Source: Candidatus Iainarchaeum sp. (GTDB lineage Archaea > Iainarchaeota > Iainarchaeia > Iainarchaeales > DTGL01). Taken from it: a stretch of 64,000 nt of DNA. Shown piece after piece: positions 32,727 through 43,700 of the stretch. The notes under the pieces are model-generated. The model was not told the origin of the DNA. It did not search any database and saw nothing but the letters and a program-made list of their open reading frames with translations. A program made the translations under genes and the position numbers. Where the stretch lies: assembly GCA_026413945.1 (NCBI GenBank), contig JAOAJX010000003.1, positions 1 to 64,000 on the forward strand. The letters run 5' to 3'. Each line of letters opens with the position of its first letter. Positions within the stretch are counted from its first letter, which is position 1.

Positions 32727-34370
32727 CTATAGCTCCATTTCCAGTGCAACTACTGGCACATCTAAGTTGAAGTTTTTCATAACTTCTTTACTAACAACTC
32801 CAAAAATTGCACCTTTATTGTCTATTAATGCTCTTGCGCAAAGACCCTTTTCGAAAGATGGGTGTTCTACTTTTTCAACAACAGACTTATAACCCATAGC
32901 GCAGCATATTGCATCAAATATTGCTTTAATCTCATTGAAGTCAGCTTTTCTGTGCGAGACTATTACCGAAACAAGCTCTTTTTCTTCAACAAATTCTTCA
33001 TTGCTAGAGCGTTTCTTCAAGGCCACTTTTCCAACTTCAAATATCTTTTGCGGATATTCACGATGCTTATTTTTTGCAAGAACAGATAGTAACTCTGGCA
33101 TTAAGCTTCTCCTAAATATAGAATACTCATTAGATAGTGGGTTTTCAAGCTCAACAATATTTTCTTCTGAAAGTAACATATTTCTGCACTGCCTTTCTTT
33201 TGAGGTCAGTGTGAACGTAAGCACCTCCTGAATTCCAAGACCAATGCAAGCTTCTCTCATGGTTTTTGTATAATTGTGCAAAGGTAATTCAGCTCCTTTT
33301 GAAGGCACTTGTGCTTTCTCTAGCCTTAACTTGTTATAATCAGCAGCTATAAGAATATCTTCAACTATATCAACTGCATGCATTATATCTGCCCGGTACG
33401 AGCAATATTTGAATTCAAAACATTTTTTCTTTGGGCGGCAATACATTCTTTTCATGTTTGCATACTTTTTAATCTCATCTCTCTTGAAATTCAGGCCGGC
33501 TATGTTTTCAATAAGCTCAGTTGAAACAATTATCTTTTTTGGCTCAAGCATTGGCGTAATGATTTGTTTGTCTTTGTACTCAACAGTCACGCTTTCGATT
33601 TTAGCGCCCCTATCGTGTAATGCGGCACAAACTATGTCTAATGCAGTATTTATTACTTTCTGATCAAAACCAGTTACGTCAACGAAAAGATTTCTTGTGT
33701 GAATAGTAACTTTGCCGGAGTATTCTGAATTTATTACCGGTGGCATTGAAAGCACTTCGCCTTTTTCATCTACTAGCAAAGGATACTTTTCAAAACCACT
33801 CAATAATTTACCATATTCCTGCCCTTTTGGGTGCTTTTTGAGGATTTCTTCCAAGCTTAATTCTTCATTAAAATCCAATGGTATGAAACTTGTTTTTGGA
33901 TTTGCAGCATAATACCTTAAATTTCCAGATACTTTATCATAATCAAATAGCCCTATTGCTATCTCTTTTCTTTTTCTGCCAAACGTTTCACATATCTTTT
34001 CCTGAAGCTGGATCATCTGCTTAAGTAAATGTTCTGTAACTTTTACATTTTTTGCAATTGCATATGCCCCTCTAGGTCTTATGTTCAAGAGATTTGGATC
34101 TACTTTAACTTTAACATTGCTTCTTTTAATTTTGAATTTAGGCAAACCTATTTTTATACCATAAAAGCCTTGAAGTTCCCGTACAATACCTTCAACACTA
34201 AGCAGATCTGGTCTATTAGTATCTTTTATCTCTATTTTAAGCAGATCCCCCTGCATATCTTCAATATCTGCCTTTACAAAAGGCATTGCTCTGTCTTTAA
34301 GCTCATCTGCACCAAGCTTTTTACCCAATAACATTTCAAGATCTTTTTTGCTAATCTCTATTGTTGGCAT
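32727..34370 (-). CDS. pheT: Phenylalanine--tRNA ligase beta subunit, archaeal type
   Basis: Product of 547 residues, the short archaeal/eukaryotic beta subunit. It begins M-P-T-I-E-I-S-K-K-D-L and includes a B3/4 editing domain, B5 domain (N-R-P-D-L-L-S-V-E-G early and D-I-V-E-D-I-L-I-A-A-D-Y later) and a catalytic-like core ending in the V-V-S-K-E-V-M-K stretch. ATG at 34370 lies 1 base after the pheS stop, with GAGGTTG overlapping the end of pheS. It pairs with PheS to charge tRNA-Phe. Confidence 0.95.
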   Translation of the reverse strand: MPTIEISKKDLEMLLGKKLGADELKDRAMPFVKADIEDMQGDLLKIEIKDTNRPDLLSVEGIVRELQGFYGIKIGLPKFKIKRSNVKVKVDPNLLNIRPRGAYAIAKNVKVTEHLLKQMIQLQEKICETFGRKRKEIAIGLFDYDKVSGNLRYYAANPKTSFIPLDFNEELSLEEILKKHPKGQEYGKLLSGFEKYPLLVDEKGEVLSMPPVINSEYSGKVTIHTRNLFVDVTGFDQKVINTALDIVCAALHDRGAKIESVTVEYKDKQIITPMLEPKKIIVSTELIENIAGLNFKRDEIKKYANMKRMYCRPKKKCFEFKYCSYRADIMHAVDIVEDILIAADYNKLRLEKAQVPSKGAELPLHNYTKTMREACIGLGIQEVLTFTLTSKERQCRNMLLSEENIVELENPLSNEYSIFRRSLMPELLSVLAKNKHREYPQKIFEVGKVALKKRSSNEEFVEEKELVSVIVSHRKADFNEIKAIFDAICCAMGYKSVVEKVEHPSFEKGLCARALIDNKGAIFGVVSKEVMKNFNLDVPVVALEMEL

Positions 34371-34371
34371 T

Positions 34372-35829
34372 TCACAACCTCACGATCTCATGGTTTCTGA
34401 GCCAATCAAGATCTGTGCTGAATAAATCTCGCATGTCATCAATCCCAAGCTTAAACATAGCTAACCTATCAATTCCAAGACCCCACGCAAGCACATTACA
34501 TTTTATTCCTAAAGGCCTTACCACTTCAGGCCTAAAAAGGCCGGCACCACCAAACTCAATCCATCCAAGTATAGGGTGCCTTGCTGATAACTCAACACTT
34601 GGCTCAGTGAAAGGATAATAATCTGGCTTGAATCTTACTTCGCTAGCTCCGGCTATTTCCTCCGCAAACTCTTTAAGTATTCCAAGCAGATGCCTGAAAC
34701 TAAGATTAGCAACTATTATGCCTTCAAGCTGGTTGAATTCCATCAAGTGTGTTTTGTCTATTTTATCAGGCCTATAGCATCTCGCTATAGCGAAGTATTT
34801 TTGTGGAATTTCAACACCTTTTACCATTTGCCTTGCGCTATGTGCAGTACCATGTGCTGCTGGCATTAAACGCATCGCGAGTTCAGCATTCCATCTATAG
34901 CCCCAACCAATGCTGCCTGTGCTGGCACCATTTTCATGTGCTTCCTTGATTGCTTCCACTATTTCAGGAGCCGGAAGTTTTCCATATCTTGGACTTTTAA
35001 GGCGAAAAGTGCTAGCCCAATCCCTTGCCGGATGATTTTGTGGCTGAAAAAGCACGTCAAAGTTGTAAAATTCTTCCACTATTAGTGGGCTTTCCATCTC
35101 CTTAAAACCCATTGCAACAAGCTTAGACCTTACTTCATCAAGAAATCTTGCATATGGCTGTTTCTTGCCTAAAAAAATCCTTTGGACTGCAACATTTAGA
35201 TTATATTCTCTCACATCAACTTTCTTTGAGATTTCAAGTGCCTTTAAACCTCTTTCATTTATTTTTGCACACAAAATCGCTTTATTTTTCCTTTCCAAAA
35301 GGCCTCTTTTTAAGGCATCTGCAAACTCAAAGCTATTTTCATCAACTTTAAAACCACTTTTTATATCATTCAAAAGCAGCTTTGTTTTGTCACTTGCAAA
35401 AAAGCTGCTTTCAATTCCTGTTAGCACTATATTTTTCTCTTCATCAAGTACAACAATACTGTTGCGCTTTGCTTTTCCGAATGCAGCATCAAACTCAATC
35501 TTGCTTAAGCCACTCTCTTTAAGCAAAGAACCAAAATTAGCTTTTCCACCCAGTTTTTTGAGCGCTTCTATAAGCTTTTCTTCTGGCAATCCTTCTGAAA
35601 GCGCTTTAATGCCTTTTTCAGTAAGCGCTGGTTGTTTCTCCTCCATCTTTTCAAGCTCAACAAGTCCTTTTTCGCTCAGCCATGCAATAGCTCTCCTCAC
35701 AGAATCGATGTTCAGCGAAGCTCTTTCAGCAATCTGATACTCATCAGATAAGTCGCCTTCTTTTAGTGCCTCAAGTGTGCTGACTTCTATTTTGCTTAGC
35801 GCTTTTGCAATATCTTCAATGTTTTTCAT
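34372..35829 (-). CDS. pheS: Phenylalanine--tRNA ligase alpha subunit
   Basis: Product of 485 residues. The first 150 residues form tandem winged helices typical of the archaeal/eukaryotic alpha subunit. The class II catalytic core carries motif 2-like F-A-I-A-R-C-Y-R-P-D and motif 3 G-L-G-I-D-R-L-A-M-F-K-L-G near the end. ATG at 35829 is chosen because the product then begins M-K-N-I-E-D-I-A-K; the longer reading adds 8 unlikely residues. First gene of a four-gene unit (pheS, pheT, CPBP protease, membrane protein). Confidence 0.95.
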   Translation of the reverse strand: MKNIEDIAKALSKIEVSTLEALKEGDLSDEYQIAERASLNIDSVRRAIAWLSEKGLVELEKMEEKQPALTEKGIKALSEGLPEEKLIEALKKLGGKANFGSLLKESGLSKIEFDAAFGKAKRNSIVVLDEEKNIVLTGIESSFFASDKTKLLLNDIKSGFKVDENSFEFADALKRGLLERKNKAILCAKINERGLKALEISKKVDVREYNLNVAVQRIFLGKKQPYARFLDEVRSKLVAMGFKEMESPLIVEEFYNFDVLFQPQNHPARDWASTFRLKSPRYGKLPAPEIVEAIKEAHENGASTGSIGWGYRWNAELAMRLMPAAHGTAHSARQMVKGVEIPQKYFAIARCYRPDKIDKTHLMEFNQLEGIIVANLSFRHLLGILKEFAEEIAGASEVRFKPDYYPFTEPSVELSARHPILGWIEFGGAGLFRPEVVRPLGIKCNVLAWGLGIDRLAMFKLGIDDMRDLFSTDLDWLRNHEIVRL

Positions 35830-35960
35830 GTTAAACCAACACACAACACTCAAATGTTGCTTTCACATATATCTAAACGATTGAATGTTTATAATCTTTT
35901 TCTGTCAGTAGAAAACATTTAAAAGCAGAAAATATGGTGCCCTATGCATTAGCTAGTTTT

Positions 35961-37880
35961 CTAAGTTGCAGTAACTTTTCCTTTTATTCCTTTGGCTATC
36001 TCTATCTTTGGGAGGCCAACTATCATTTTTCTTAGCGAACTCATAAGCTTTTTCTTCGCACCTGTTTTTACGAGTGCGTTTTCAAGAACATCGTTAAGGG
36101 TTAAAACAGGTATTACTTTTATTTTCTTTAAATCTTCTTGTGGTATTACAATATCGGCAAGGTTTGCCTTAGGTATTATAACTTCCTTGAAACCAGCTTT
36201 TATGGCTGCTTCAATTTTTGGTGTTATGCCACCCACTGGAAGAACTTCGCCACGAACTGATAAGGAGCCAGTCATTGCTAGACCTTGCTTAACTGGTATC
36301 CCCTCGAGCGCAGAGATGACTGCTGTCGCAACACTCACAGAAGCAGAATCACCTTCTACACCTTCATATGTCTGTATGAACTGTATGTGCAAATCATGTT
36401 TGCTTATGTCTTTGCCACTTACTTTTTTAATTATCGCTGAGACATTTTGGACAGCTTCTCTAGCAATTTCTCCAAGCTTTCCTGTTGCTATTATCTTGCC
36501 CTCTTCCTTCGAAGCCGCGGGTGCTATCTCTGCTTCTATTGGCAATACAAGGCCAGCGGAACCGTCTGGGCTAACCGCTAATCCATTCACCCGGCCCACT
36601 GCAAAACCACCAGTTATATATACCTCATAGTCTTTGCGGAACTCTATCAACTTCTCCATTATCTGCTGTTCGAGGGTTACCGCGGAATTCTTTGCTTCAA
36701 TTATATCTGATTTTTCAACAAATTCTTTGCCTTTGCTTTTGGCAATGTCACCAGCTGCCCTAACTAAACCTCCAAGATCTCTAAGTTTCAAAGTAAGTCT
36801 ATCTTTCCTGTGTGCTCTCTTCTTAGCTTCAAGTATTATTTCCTCAACAGCTTCTCTAGTGAAATGAGGTATCTTTCTATCTTTCTTAATCTCCTGAGCA
36901 ACAAACCTTACAAGCTTTGCTCTGTTTTCTGGTGTATCAGGCATGTCAAGGTTTAGGTAAATCTCATATCCATAGCCCCTTATTCTTGATCTAAGCGCAG
37001 GATGTACTCTTGCTAAATCTTCATAGTTGCCAGCTGCTACAAGAACAAAATCACAAGGCACAGGATCTGTTCTAACCATTGATCCAGAGCTTAACTCGCT
37101 TTGCCCTGTTATCGCATATTTTTTCTCTTGCATAGCAGTTAGCAATTCCTGCTGTGACTTCATCGAAAGTGAGGCAATTTCATCTATAAAAAGCACACCT
37201 TTATGTGTTCTATGAATCATGCCTGGCTCCACGCGAAGATGTGCAGGCGTTCCTAAGCCACCGCTTTGCAATGGATCATGCCTCACGTCTCCAAGCAATG
37301 CGCCTGCTTTTGCGCCTGTTGCTTCTATGAAAGGCGCCATTGTTTTTCCAGAGTTATCAATTAGAAGCTTTGGTGTTGTTATTGCTTCCCTTGATTTCAT
37401 CTGGGAGCTTAAAGCAGCAGCTATAAGGATAAAACCACCCAGAATCAATAATGCCGCATAAACAACATCAGGTATCCACTTAAGCTGCCATATTACAAAG
37501 CTGAAAATAAACCAAAGCAGTGGCAGAAGCAAAGAAAAAAGGCGCATTGAACTATCAGCTCGCATTGCCTCTATGCGCTCTTCATTGACAATTTCCTTGC
37601 CTTGGCCAGCCTTTACAACTCTTATTTTTGGGTTATTGGAGTCAACAGGATTTGGGTAAACGAGTATATCTTCAAGCTGCTCTACAGGCATTATTTCAGC
37701 CATTGCTTGCGCAAGCATGCTTTTTCCAGTGCCAGGTTGACCTATGAGCAACACATTTCTGCGCTGTGCCGCAGCTTTTTTTATGATTTCTACTGCTTTC
37801 TCTTGCCCTATGACTTGCTCATAAAGATTATCTGGCACAGGTATTTCTGCCGTAGTCTTGTAGTTTTCAGGAATCTCCAT
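35961..37880 (-). CDS. lonB: Archaeal membrane-bound Lon protease (LonB)
   Basis: Product of 639 residues. AAA+ Walker A G-Q-P-G-T-G-K-S at 47-54. Two membrane helices lie at about 115-160, inserted within the ATPase domain as in other LonB enzymes. Walker B G-V-L-F-I-D-E-I-A-S follows. The protease domain has catalytic Ser512 in E-G-D-S-A-S and Lys555 in T-P-K-I-E-A-A-I-K. It degrades unfolded or regulatory proteins at the inner face of the membrane. ATG at 37880. It is divergent from the methyltransferase gene. Confidence 0.96.
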   Translation of the reverse strand: MEIPENYKTTAEIPVPDNLYEQVIGQEKAVEIIKKAAAQRRNVLLIGQPGTGKSMLAQAMAEIMPVEQLEDILVYPNPVDSNNPKIRVVKAGQGKEIVNEERIEAMRADSSMRLFSLLLPLLWFIFSFVIWQLKWIPDVVYAALLILGGFILIAAALSSQMKSREAITTPKLLIDNSGKTMAPFIEATGAKAGALLGDVRHDPLQSGGLGTPAHLRVEPGMIHRTHKGVLFIDEIASLSMKSQQELLTAMQEKKYAITGQSELSSGSMVRTDPVPCDFVLVAAGNYEDLARVHPALRSRIRGYGYEIYLNLDMPDTPENRAKLVRFVAQEIKKDRKIPHFTREAVEEIILEAKKRAHRKDRLTLKLRDLGGLVRAAGDIAKSKGKEFVEKSDIIEAKNSAVTLEQQIMEKLIEFRKDYEVYITGGFAVGRVNGLAVSPDGSAGLVLPIEAEIAPAASKEEGKIIATGKLGEIAREAVQNVSAIIKKVSGKDISKHDLHIQFIQTYEGVEGDSASVSVATAVISALEGIPVKQGLAMTGSLSVRGEVLPVGGITPKIEAAIKAGFKEVIIPKANLADIVIPQEDLKKIKVIPVLTLNDVLENALVKTGAKKKLMSSLRKMIVGLPKIEIAKGIKGKVTAT

Positions 37881-37949
37881 AGAGAATCAAACTCGTAATA
37901 CATTTTAGTATTGAAAAGTTAAAAAGGTTATCATTATGCAACTTTTTAA

Positions 37950-39005
37950 ATGAGGCAAAGGTTTTTTTCGGCACAAAAAAACTATGGGAGACATAGCTTT
38001 GATCTAGCAAGAAAAAAATTTTCCAAAGATTGTTTATGTTGGCCAAGCCACGAAGCTTTAGAGCAAGCAACTCCTGAGCAAATCGCATTTTATAGGGCTT
38101 CAAGGCTTAAATGCGATGTTGCAGTTGATTTATGCTGTGGCATAGGCATGGATTCAATTGCTCTTGCAAAATACTGCAAAAAAGTCTATGCTGTTGATAT
38201 TGATAATAAAGCTTTGATTTGCGCTAAAAATAATGCAAAATGCTGTGGTGTTGAAAATATAGAATTCATCCATGCCGATTGCTTTTCTCTAAATTTGAGA
38301 AAACTTAATGCTGATATCGTATTTGCTGATCCTTCGAGGCGTCTTGCAGGAAGGCGTGTAAAAAACCTCATGGAGACAAAACCAAGTGTAACTGAGTTAG
38401 TGAGATTCATAAATAAGCAGCGAATAAATGATTTTTGCATAGAGGTTTCGAGAGAGCTTGAGCCGGAAGAAATACCTTATGATTGCGAGATTGAATACAT
38501 TTCTTTGAACAAGGAGCTTAACTGTGCAACACTTTACTTCGGTGCTTTGGCAAAATGCAAGCGCTCTGCTGTTTTGCTTCCTTCGCAAAAATGTTTATCC
38601 TCTGATTCAAAATTAAAGGAAAAAGCTGTTTTTCGTGAAGCACCAGACGAGTTCATTTATAGAATTGATGAAGGCATCATTAAAGCAGGCCTTTGGAAAG
38701 AACTTCTAAAAGCTCTTGAAGTAAAAGCAAACCTTATCTCAGAGAATTATGCCACTTCAGGGAAATTCGTTCAAAGCGATTTTTTCAATAGCTCTTTTAG
38801 GGTATTGAGAAAAACAAGTGCAAAATTTCTTGTTTCTGAGCTAAACTCATTAAATGCTGGAAAGGCAGTATTCCACGGAAGGTTTTTGCCAGAGCTTCAT
38901 GCACTATTGAAAGAAGATATGAAATCAAAGCTAAAAGGCACAAAAAAACTTCATGTGCTTTGTTTTAACAAAGACAATTATTTTCTCTGTGAAAAGCTTT
39001 ATTAA
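37950..39005 (+). CDS. SAM-dependent methyltransferase with THUMP-like domain
   Basis: Product of 351 residues. SAM motif I V-D-L-C-C-G-I-G-M-D near residue 60, motif II V-Y-A-V-D-I-D, and F-A-D-P-S-R-R in place of D-P-A-R-R. This combination with a carboxyl-terminal V-S-E-L-N domain resembles the PG_1098/THUMP-like class I methyltransferases. The substrate is probably RNA but unknown. The ATG at 37950 has a TTTTTAA run immediately upstream and no Shine-Dalgarno. Confidence 0.8.
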   Translation: MRQRFFSAQKNYGRHSFDLARKKFSKDCLCWPSHEALEQATPEQIAFYRASRLKCDVAVDLCCGIGMDSIALAKYCKKVYAVDIDNKALICAKNNAKCCGVENIEFIHADCFSLNLRKLNADIVFADPSRRLAGRRVKNLMETKPSVTELVRFINKQRINDFCIEVSRELEPEEIPYDCEIEYISLNKELNCATLYFGALAKCKRSAVLLPSQKCLSSDSKLKEKAVFREAPDEFIYRIDEGIIKAGLWKELLKALEVKANLISENYATSGKFVQSDFFNSSFRVLRKTSAKFLVSELNSLNAGKAVFHGRFLPELHALLKEDMKSKLKGTKKLHVLCFNKDNYFLCEKLY

Positions 39006-39074
39006 ATTCAAAAGAAAGACGAATTGTTTTCTGAAAACAAAAGGTTAAAGTATTAACTTTGCATAACTGTTTTA

Positions 39075-40016
39075 ATGGAGCTAAAAATATTTTTTCTCGG
39101 TTCAGGTTGCTCTGCACCCACAAAAGCTAGAAACCTGACAAGCATAGCTATGCAATATTCTGGCAAGGTTTTTCTTTTTGATTGTGCAGAAGGCACACAA
39201 CAACAGATGATGCGTGCCAATGTAAGCTACATGAAATTGGATAGCATATTTTTTAGTCATTTTCATGCAGACCACTTTTTAGGCCTTCCAGGGCTTTTAG
39301 CAACGATGACTATGTATGAGCGCGACATGCCTCTAAACATCTATGGGCCCAAAAGCGTTGAAAAAAAGGTTGCGCTTGCAATAGAAATTGCAGGCATAAT
39401 GCCATGCTTTAAAATAAATACTTTTGAAATAAAGAAAGGTTTTTTGCTCAGAGGCGATAATTTTACAATAAGCGCCTTTCCACTAAAGCACAACACTTCT
39501 TGTTATGGCTTCACTTTTAAAGAAAACGATAAAATAGCAGAGTTTGTAAAGGAAAAAGCCATTGCTTTGGGTATTCCCGAAGGGCCTTTGTTTGCCAAAT
39601 TACAGCATGGTGAAGCAGTGAAATTTGGCTCAAAAACAATTAAGCCGGAAGAAGTTCTTGATTACTCAAAAGGCCGCCGAGGAAGAAAGGTAAGCATTGT
39701 GCTTGATACAAGGCCTCACGAGTCATATATTGAGAATATTGCTGCTAGCGATATTCTTATACATGAGTCAGTTTTTGCAAGCATCGATATGGATCGCGCT
39801 CTAGATACAGCACATAGCACTGCTTTAGAGGTTGCAGAATTGGCAAATAAGGCGAAATGCAAAAAGCTTTACCTTACGCATTTCTCAACAAGATATGAAA
39901 AGCTTGATGCTTTGCTTAAAGAAGCACGCGAAGTTTTTCCCGAAACCCACATTGGTAAAGATCTCCTCATAGTGAATTTGCCTCTTAACCCAAAAGAGCG
40001 AGTAGTTGATAACTGA
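39075..40016 (+). CDS. rnz: Ribonuclease Z
   Basis: Product of 313 residues. The metallo-beta-lactamase core has L-G-S-G-C-S-A-P-T at the start, H-F-H-A-D-H at 62-67, an H-N-T-S-C-Y-G-F exosite-like region, H-E-S-V-F near 230 and a final T-H-F-S-T-R-Y. This is the standard long tRNase Z signature, cutting the 3' trailer of tRNA precursors. ATG at 39075; the stop overlaps the next start as TGATG. Confidence 0.94.
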   Translation: MELKIFFLGSGCSAPTKARNLTSIAMQYSGKVFLFDCAEGTQQQMMRANVSYMKLDSIFFSHFHADHFLGLPGLLATMTMYERDMPLNIYGPKSVEKKVALAIEIAGIMPCFKINTFEIKKGFLLRGDNFTISAFPLKHNTSCYGFTFKENDKIAEFVKEKAIALGIPEGPLFAKLQHGEAVKFGSKTIKPEEVLDYSKGRRGRKVSIVLDTRPHESYIENIAASDILIHESVFASIDMDRALDTAHSTALEVAELANKAKCKKLYLTHFSTRYEKLDALLKEAREVFPETHIGKDLLIVNLPLNPKERVVDN

Positions 40017-40702
40017 TGCTAGCCGTGATTCTCGCAGGTGGCAAAGGCATTCGCATGATGCCTTTAACCAAGGACAAACCAAAGGCTATGATTGCCTTTA
40101 AAGGCAAGCCGATCCTTGAGCATCTTCTGGATGCATTGGTTTTTGCTGGCATTAATAGTTTTGTTATTGTTGTTGGCTATAAGAAGGAAAAAATAATTGG
40201 GTATTTCGGCAACAAATATAAAGGCATACCAATAAGGTATGTTGCGCAAAAAAAGCCTCTTGGTACTGCTCACGCCCTTCTTCAAGCAAAGAAGTTGGCT
40301 GAAGATAAAGAAAATTTTATTGTTTGCAATGCTGATGTCATTCCTTCAGTGAATGACATAAAGAGAATGTTGATAGCCAAGAGTAAAAATATATTGGCTA
40401 TAAGGCAAGAAGATCATCCTGAGAATTTTGGCGTTGTTAGTTTTAATGGAAACAAAGTGGTTTCTATAGCTGAAAAACCAAAGGAAGCAAAAAGCCCTTC
40501 TTATGTAAATGTTGGCCTCTATAAATTTTCACCAGAAATCTTCGAGATTATCCCCAAGCTTAAAAAGAGCAGGCGCAATGAATATGAGCTTACAGATGCG
40601 CTTAAGGAACTCATTGCAAGAAAAAAGCTTAAATGCTTGAAGATGAAAAATAGGGTTATAGATATAAGCAAAATAGAAGATTTGAATAAATGGGGTGTGT
40701 GA
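40016..40702 (+). CDS. Sugar-phosphate nucleotidyltransferase
   Basis: Product of 228 residues. The nucleotide-binding start is L-A-V-I-L-A-G-G-K-G-I-R-M-M-P-L-T, with K-P-K-A-M and G-T-A-H-A-L and the metal-site N-A-D-V. It makes NDP-sugars, e.g. glucose- or mannose-1-phosphate to dTDP/UDP/GDP sugar; which one cannot be told. There is no carboxyl-terminal left-handed beta-helix. Coupled to RNase Z by TGATG. Sugar activation would suit glycosylation of the surface proteins in this region. Confidence 0.85.
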   Translation: MLAVILAGGKGIRMMPLTKDKPKAMIAFKGKPILEHLLDALVFAGINSFVIVVGYKKEKIIGYFGNKYKGIPIRYVAQKKPLGTAHALLQAKKLAEDKENFIVCNADVIPSVNDIKRMLIAKSKNILAIRQEDHPENFGVVSFNGNKVVSIAEKPKEAKSPSYVNVGLYKFSPEIFEIIPKLKKSRRNEYELTDALKELIARKKLKCLKMKNRVIDISKIEDLNKWGV

Positions 40703-40724
40703 ATTAAAAATCGCTTTTTTAATT
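40702..40724. terminator. Bidirectional hairpin across two stop codons
   Basis: AATTAAAAA (40702-40710) and TTTTTAATT (40716-40724) pair around TCGCT. The stem starts in the TGA of the nucleotidyltransferase (40700-40702) and contains the TAA of the convergent surface protein (40721-40719). The A/T-only stem gives a T tract on both strands. Confidence 0.5.
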
Positions 40725-43700
40725 TGCTCCTGTACCTGTTCTGCGATGCCAAAACCTCAAATAATCTTTGTTTCTTATCTTGTGTTCTAATGCTTTAAGC
40801 TTTCTTTCAGCAGCCTCATATTTCTCCTTAAACTCTCTTTCTGACAGATGCCTCTTGAAATACTCTGCCTTCGTCTTCTTCATAAAGGCAACAATGCTTT
40901 GCTTTTCAGCAACAAGCTTTGCTTTAGCGTCTTTAATCTTGAATGCAACTCTTGTAACCAAATAAAAGCCAATGGCAATGAGAAGCACAGCCAAAAGCAA
41001 AGAACCAATCTCAAAGGCACCAGGAACCCAGCTAAGCTTCACAAATAATTCTCCCGAGCCTTTAAGTGGTGACTCAATGCTGACAACAATATTGTGGGCA
41101 TTAAAGTCAAGAGGTCTTTCAAGCTCGGCAACATAAAGACCGTTATCTCTTCTAAAAACAGCATCTCTCTGCACACCATCAATGGTGATTTTTCCCTTAA
41201 GTTCGCTCCAACCTATTTTGGCACCGTCGGCATATGAAACTTCAATAACTATTTTCTCAGGTCTAAAGCTAAAGCCCGAGTTCTGCTTGCTCGGGCTTAT
41301 AAAGTCAATCTTTAAAGTAGAAACAACATGGAACCTATGCGTGAGCAAATCAACCGCATTTCTATCATTTGCATAAGCGTAAAACTCACAGTCAAGCACA
41401 TTCCCAGAGAAATCAGCAGGCAGCAAAATAACATAAGAATGCAAATCATTGTCTTGGTCATATTTCATGATCTCATCAATGGTGCTTTTGCTGTTAGAGC
41501 ACTTTATGCTTATTGTGCCTTTCAAATATTTTGCTGAACCAATCTTTAGAATTATTTTCTCTTCTCTTAGCAAATAGAGCTTTTCAGGCAAGGCAAATGG
41601 CTCAATATAAAAGTCGGGGTTTCTTGGCTCAACCTTAATCGGAACAATATCATTTGCTTCATTTCCAAATACATCATTGCCAAAAACATGAATGCTTAAG
41701 CCGTTTATATCCTTAAAAGAAACCTTATGGTTAATTTCAACAGAGGCAGAGTTTCTGAAAAGGTTAAAATCAAGAACTTTAGAAAAGGAACTTCCAACAA
41801 GCTTTGCCCTCAAATAGCTTATTGGATACTCTGCCTTGGAGCCTTCAATTGCAAATGCTAATGCGCCATTGGCAATAGAATCACCAATATAAAATGTCTT
41901 TCTGCCAAAGCCACTCACTGTTTTTAGCTTGCAAGGCTCAAACCTAACAAGAAAAACCCTGCTGTAATGCTTCGGCCTTCCATTTTCAGGGACAATTAGC
42001 TTCAAAGAAATAAATTCAGCATTTTTGACAGCGCATTTCTGTGGAACAAATGTAGCAGTTACTATTCCATCTTTTAATACTCCGCCTATATTTTGGCTTC
42101 CGAAGTAAACATTAGCATAAGAACCTTTTAGCTCATTGCCATTTGCATCTCTTAAGCTAATCTTTATCTGAAACTTATCGCTCTTGTTTAAAACACCTTT
42201 GGGCTCCAAAAGCACAAAAGAGATAAGAGATTTTCGAACATTAATAGAAACAACCTTATCGCCTATGATTTCATTGCTGACAGGCTCATACAATGAAAGC
42301 TTTACTTCAAATTCACCCTCCTTCGCAAAAGAATAGTAGGCTTCAATCTGCTTTACTCCCAAAAAGCCTTTTTCAGAGTCTTCAATAAAACCATCCACAG
42401 CAACCCCATCTCCAAAATCCCATACATAGCGCTTTCCAGAGCCACCGACAATTGTTGCAACAAATTTCAACAGCTCTCCTTCTTCTACGGAATAAGTGTA
42501 AGGTTCAATAGTCTCATCTGGCATCACCTTAAATACCTCAATCTTCACAATGCTAGGCTTTGCTGACGAAAGCGTATAAAACTCTCCCGAAAGCCCAGCG
42601 CTTTCCTTTCCTGATGAGCATTTTATCTCAAACACGTATCTTTTGTTTGGCTCAAGCCCAAGCAAGTTAGTTTCATGCATGAGCCCAGCCTTCGAATTCG
42701 CCATTGCTATGCTCAAAGCCATGTCAATTCCATAGGAAAACTGGCAATTTGCCTCAATGCTAGTAGACCAGCTAATAAGCGCAGAGTCATAGCTGCTCCA
42801 AACATTCTGGAGCTTAATGCCGAGCAAAGAGCCAATCGTTGAGAATTCACCATCAAATGAAATAGTTTTTCCAAACGCAGAAGCAACTATCTTATAATAA
42901 TATGTAGTTCCTGAATCAAGCTTTGAAAGCAAAATATCATGCAATAAACCAGAGCTCTTCACTGAGCTTCCTAAAGAGCCTTTGGCAGTGCCATAATAAA
43001 GCATAACCTCCGCATTTGTGCCTGTTTCAAATGCAATCTTTGCCGAATTCTGTGTAATATCCTTAACTTTGACATTTCTTATTGCAAAGATCTGATCTGC
43101 ATTTGAAACAGTAAACCTGATAAACTTTCCAAGCTCTTCATTGCCAGCATTATCAACAGAATAAAATCCAATCTCATGTGTGCCTTCTGCAGAGATAACA
43201 ATCTTCTCAGAATAGACACGAACGCTGCTGCCATCAACAGAATACCTTATTTCCTTGCAACCAGAGCCCTCATCAGTGCATGAAAGCGTAATCTCTGCTT
43301 TTCCCTGAACAATGCTTCCACTGCTAGGACCTAAATAAGAAGTGGTTGGGGCTTTACCGTCAACTCTAAGAAACACAGCGCCAACATTACCTTTGTTATT
43401 AGCAGAATCCTCAGAATAATACCTTATGTAAAAGGAGCATATGAATTCGGGGCAATCATTCGCTCTAATAGAAAAATAGTTTCCTCTTTTTTCAGGAGTG
43501 CAAGTATTGGCCTTATCATAACAATAATAAGTAGCAGCGCAGCCAGACTCGTCTACACAACTAAGCTCCACACCCACCGGAATTTTATACCATAGTGAGG
43601 GATTTATGTTTATTGTAGTGATTGGCGGATTTTTGTCAGTATTAGCGCCACCTGAAGGGCGAGTATTAGTGTCTCGCGTGGTAGTGCCTGGAGTGGGAGT

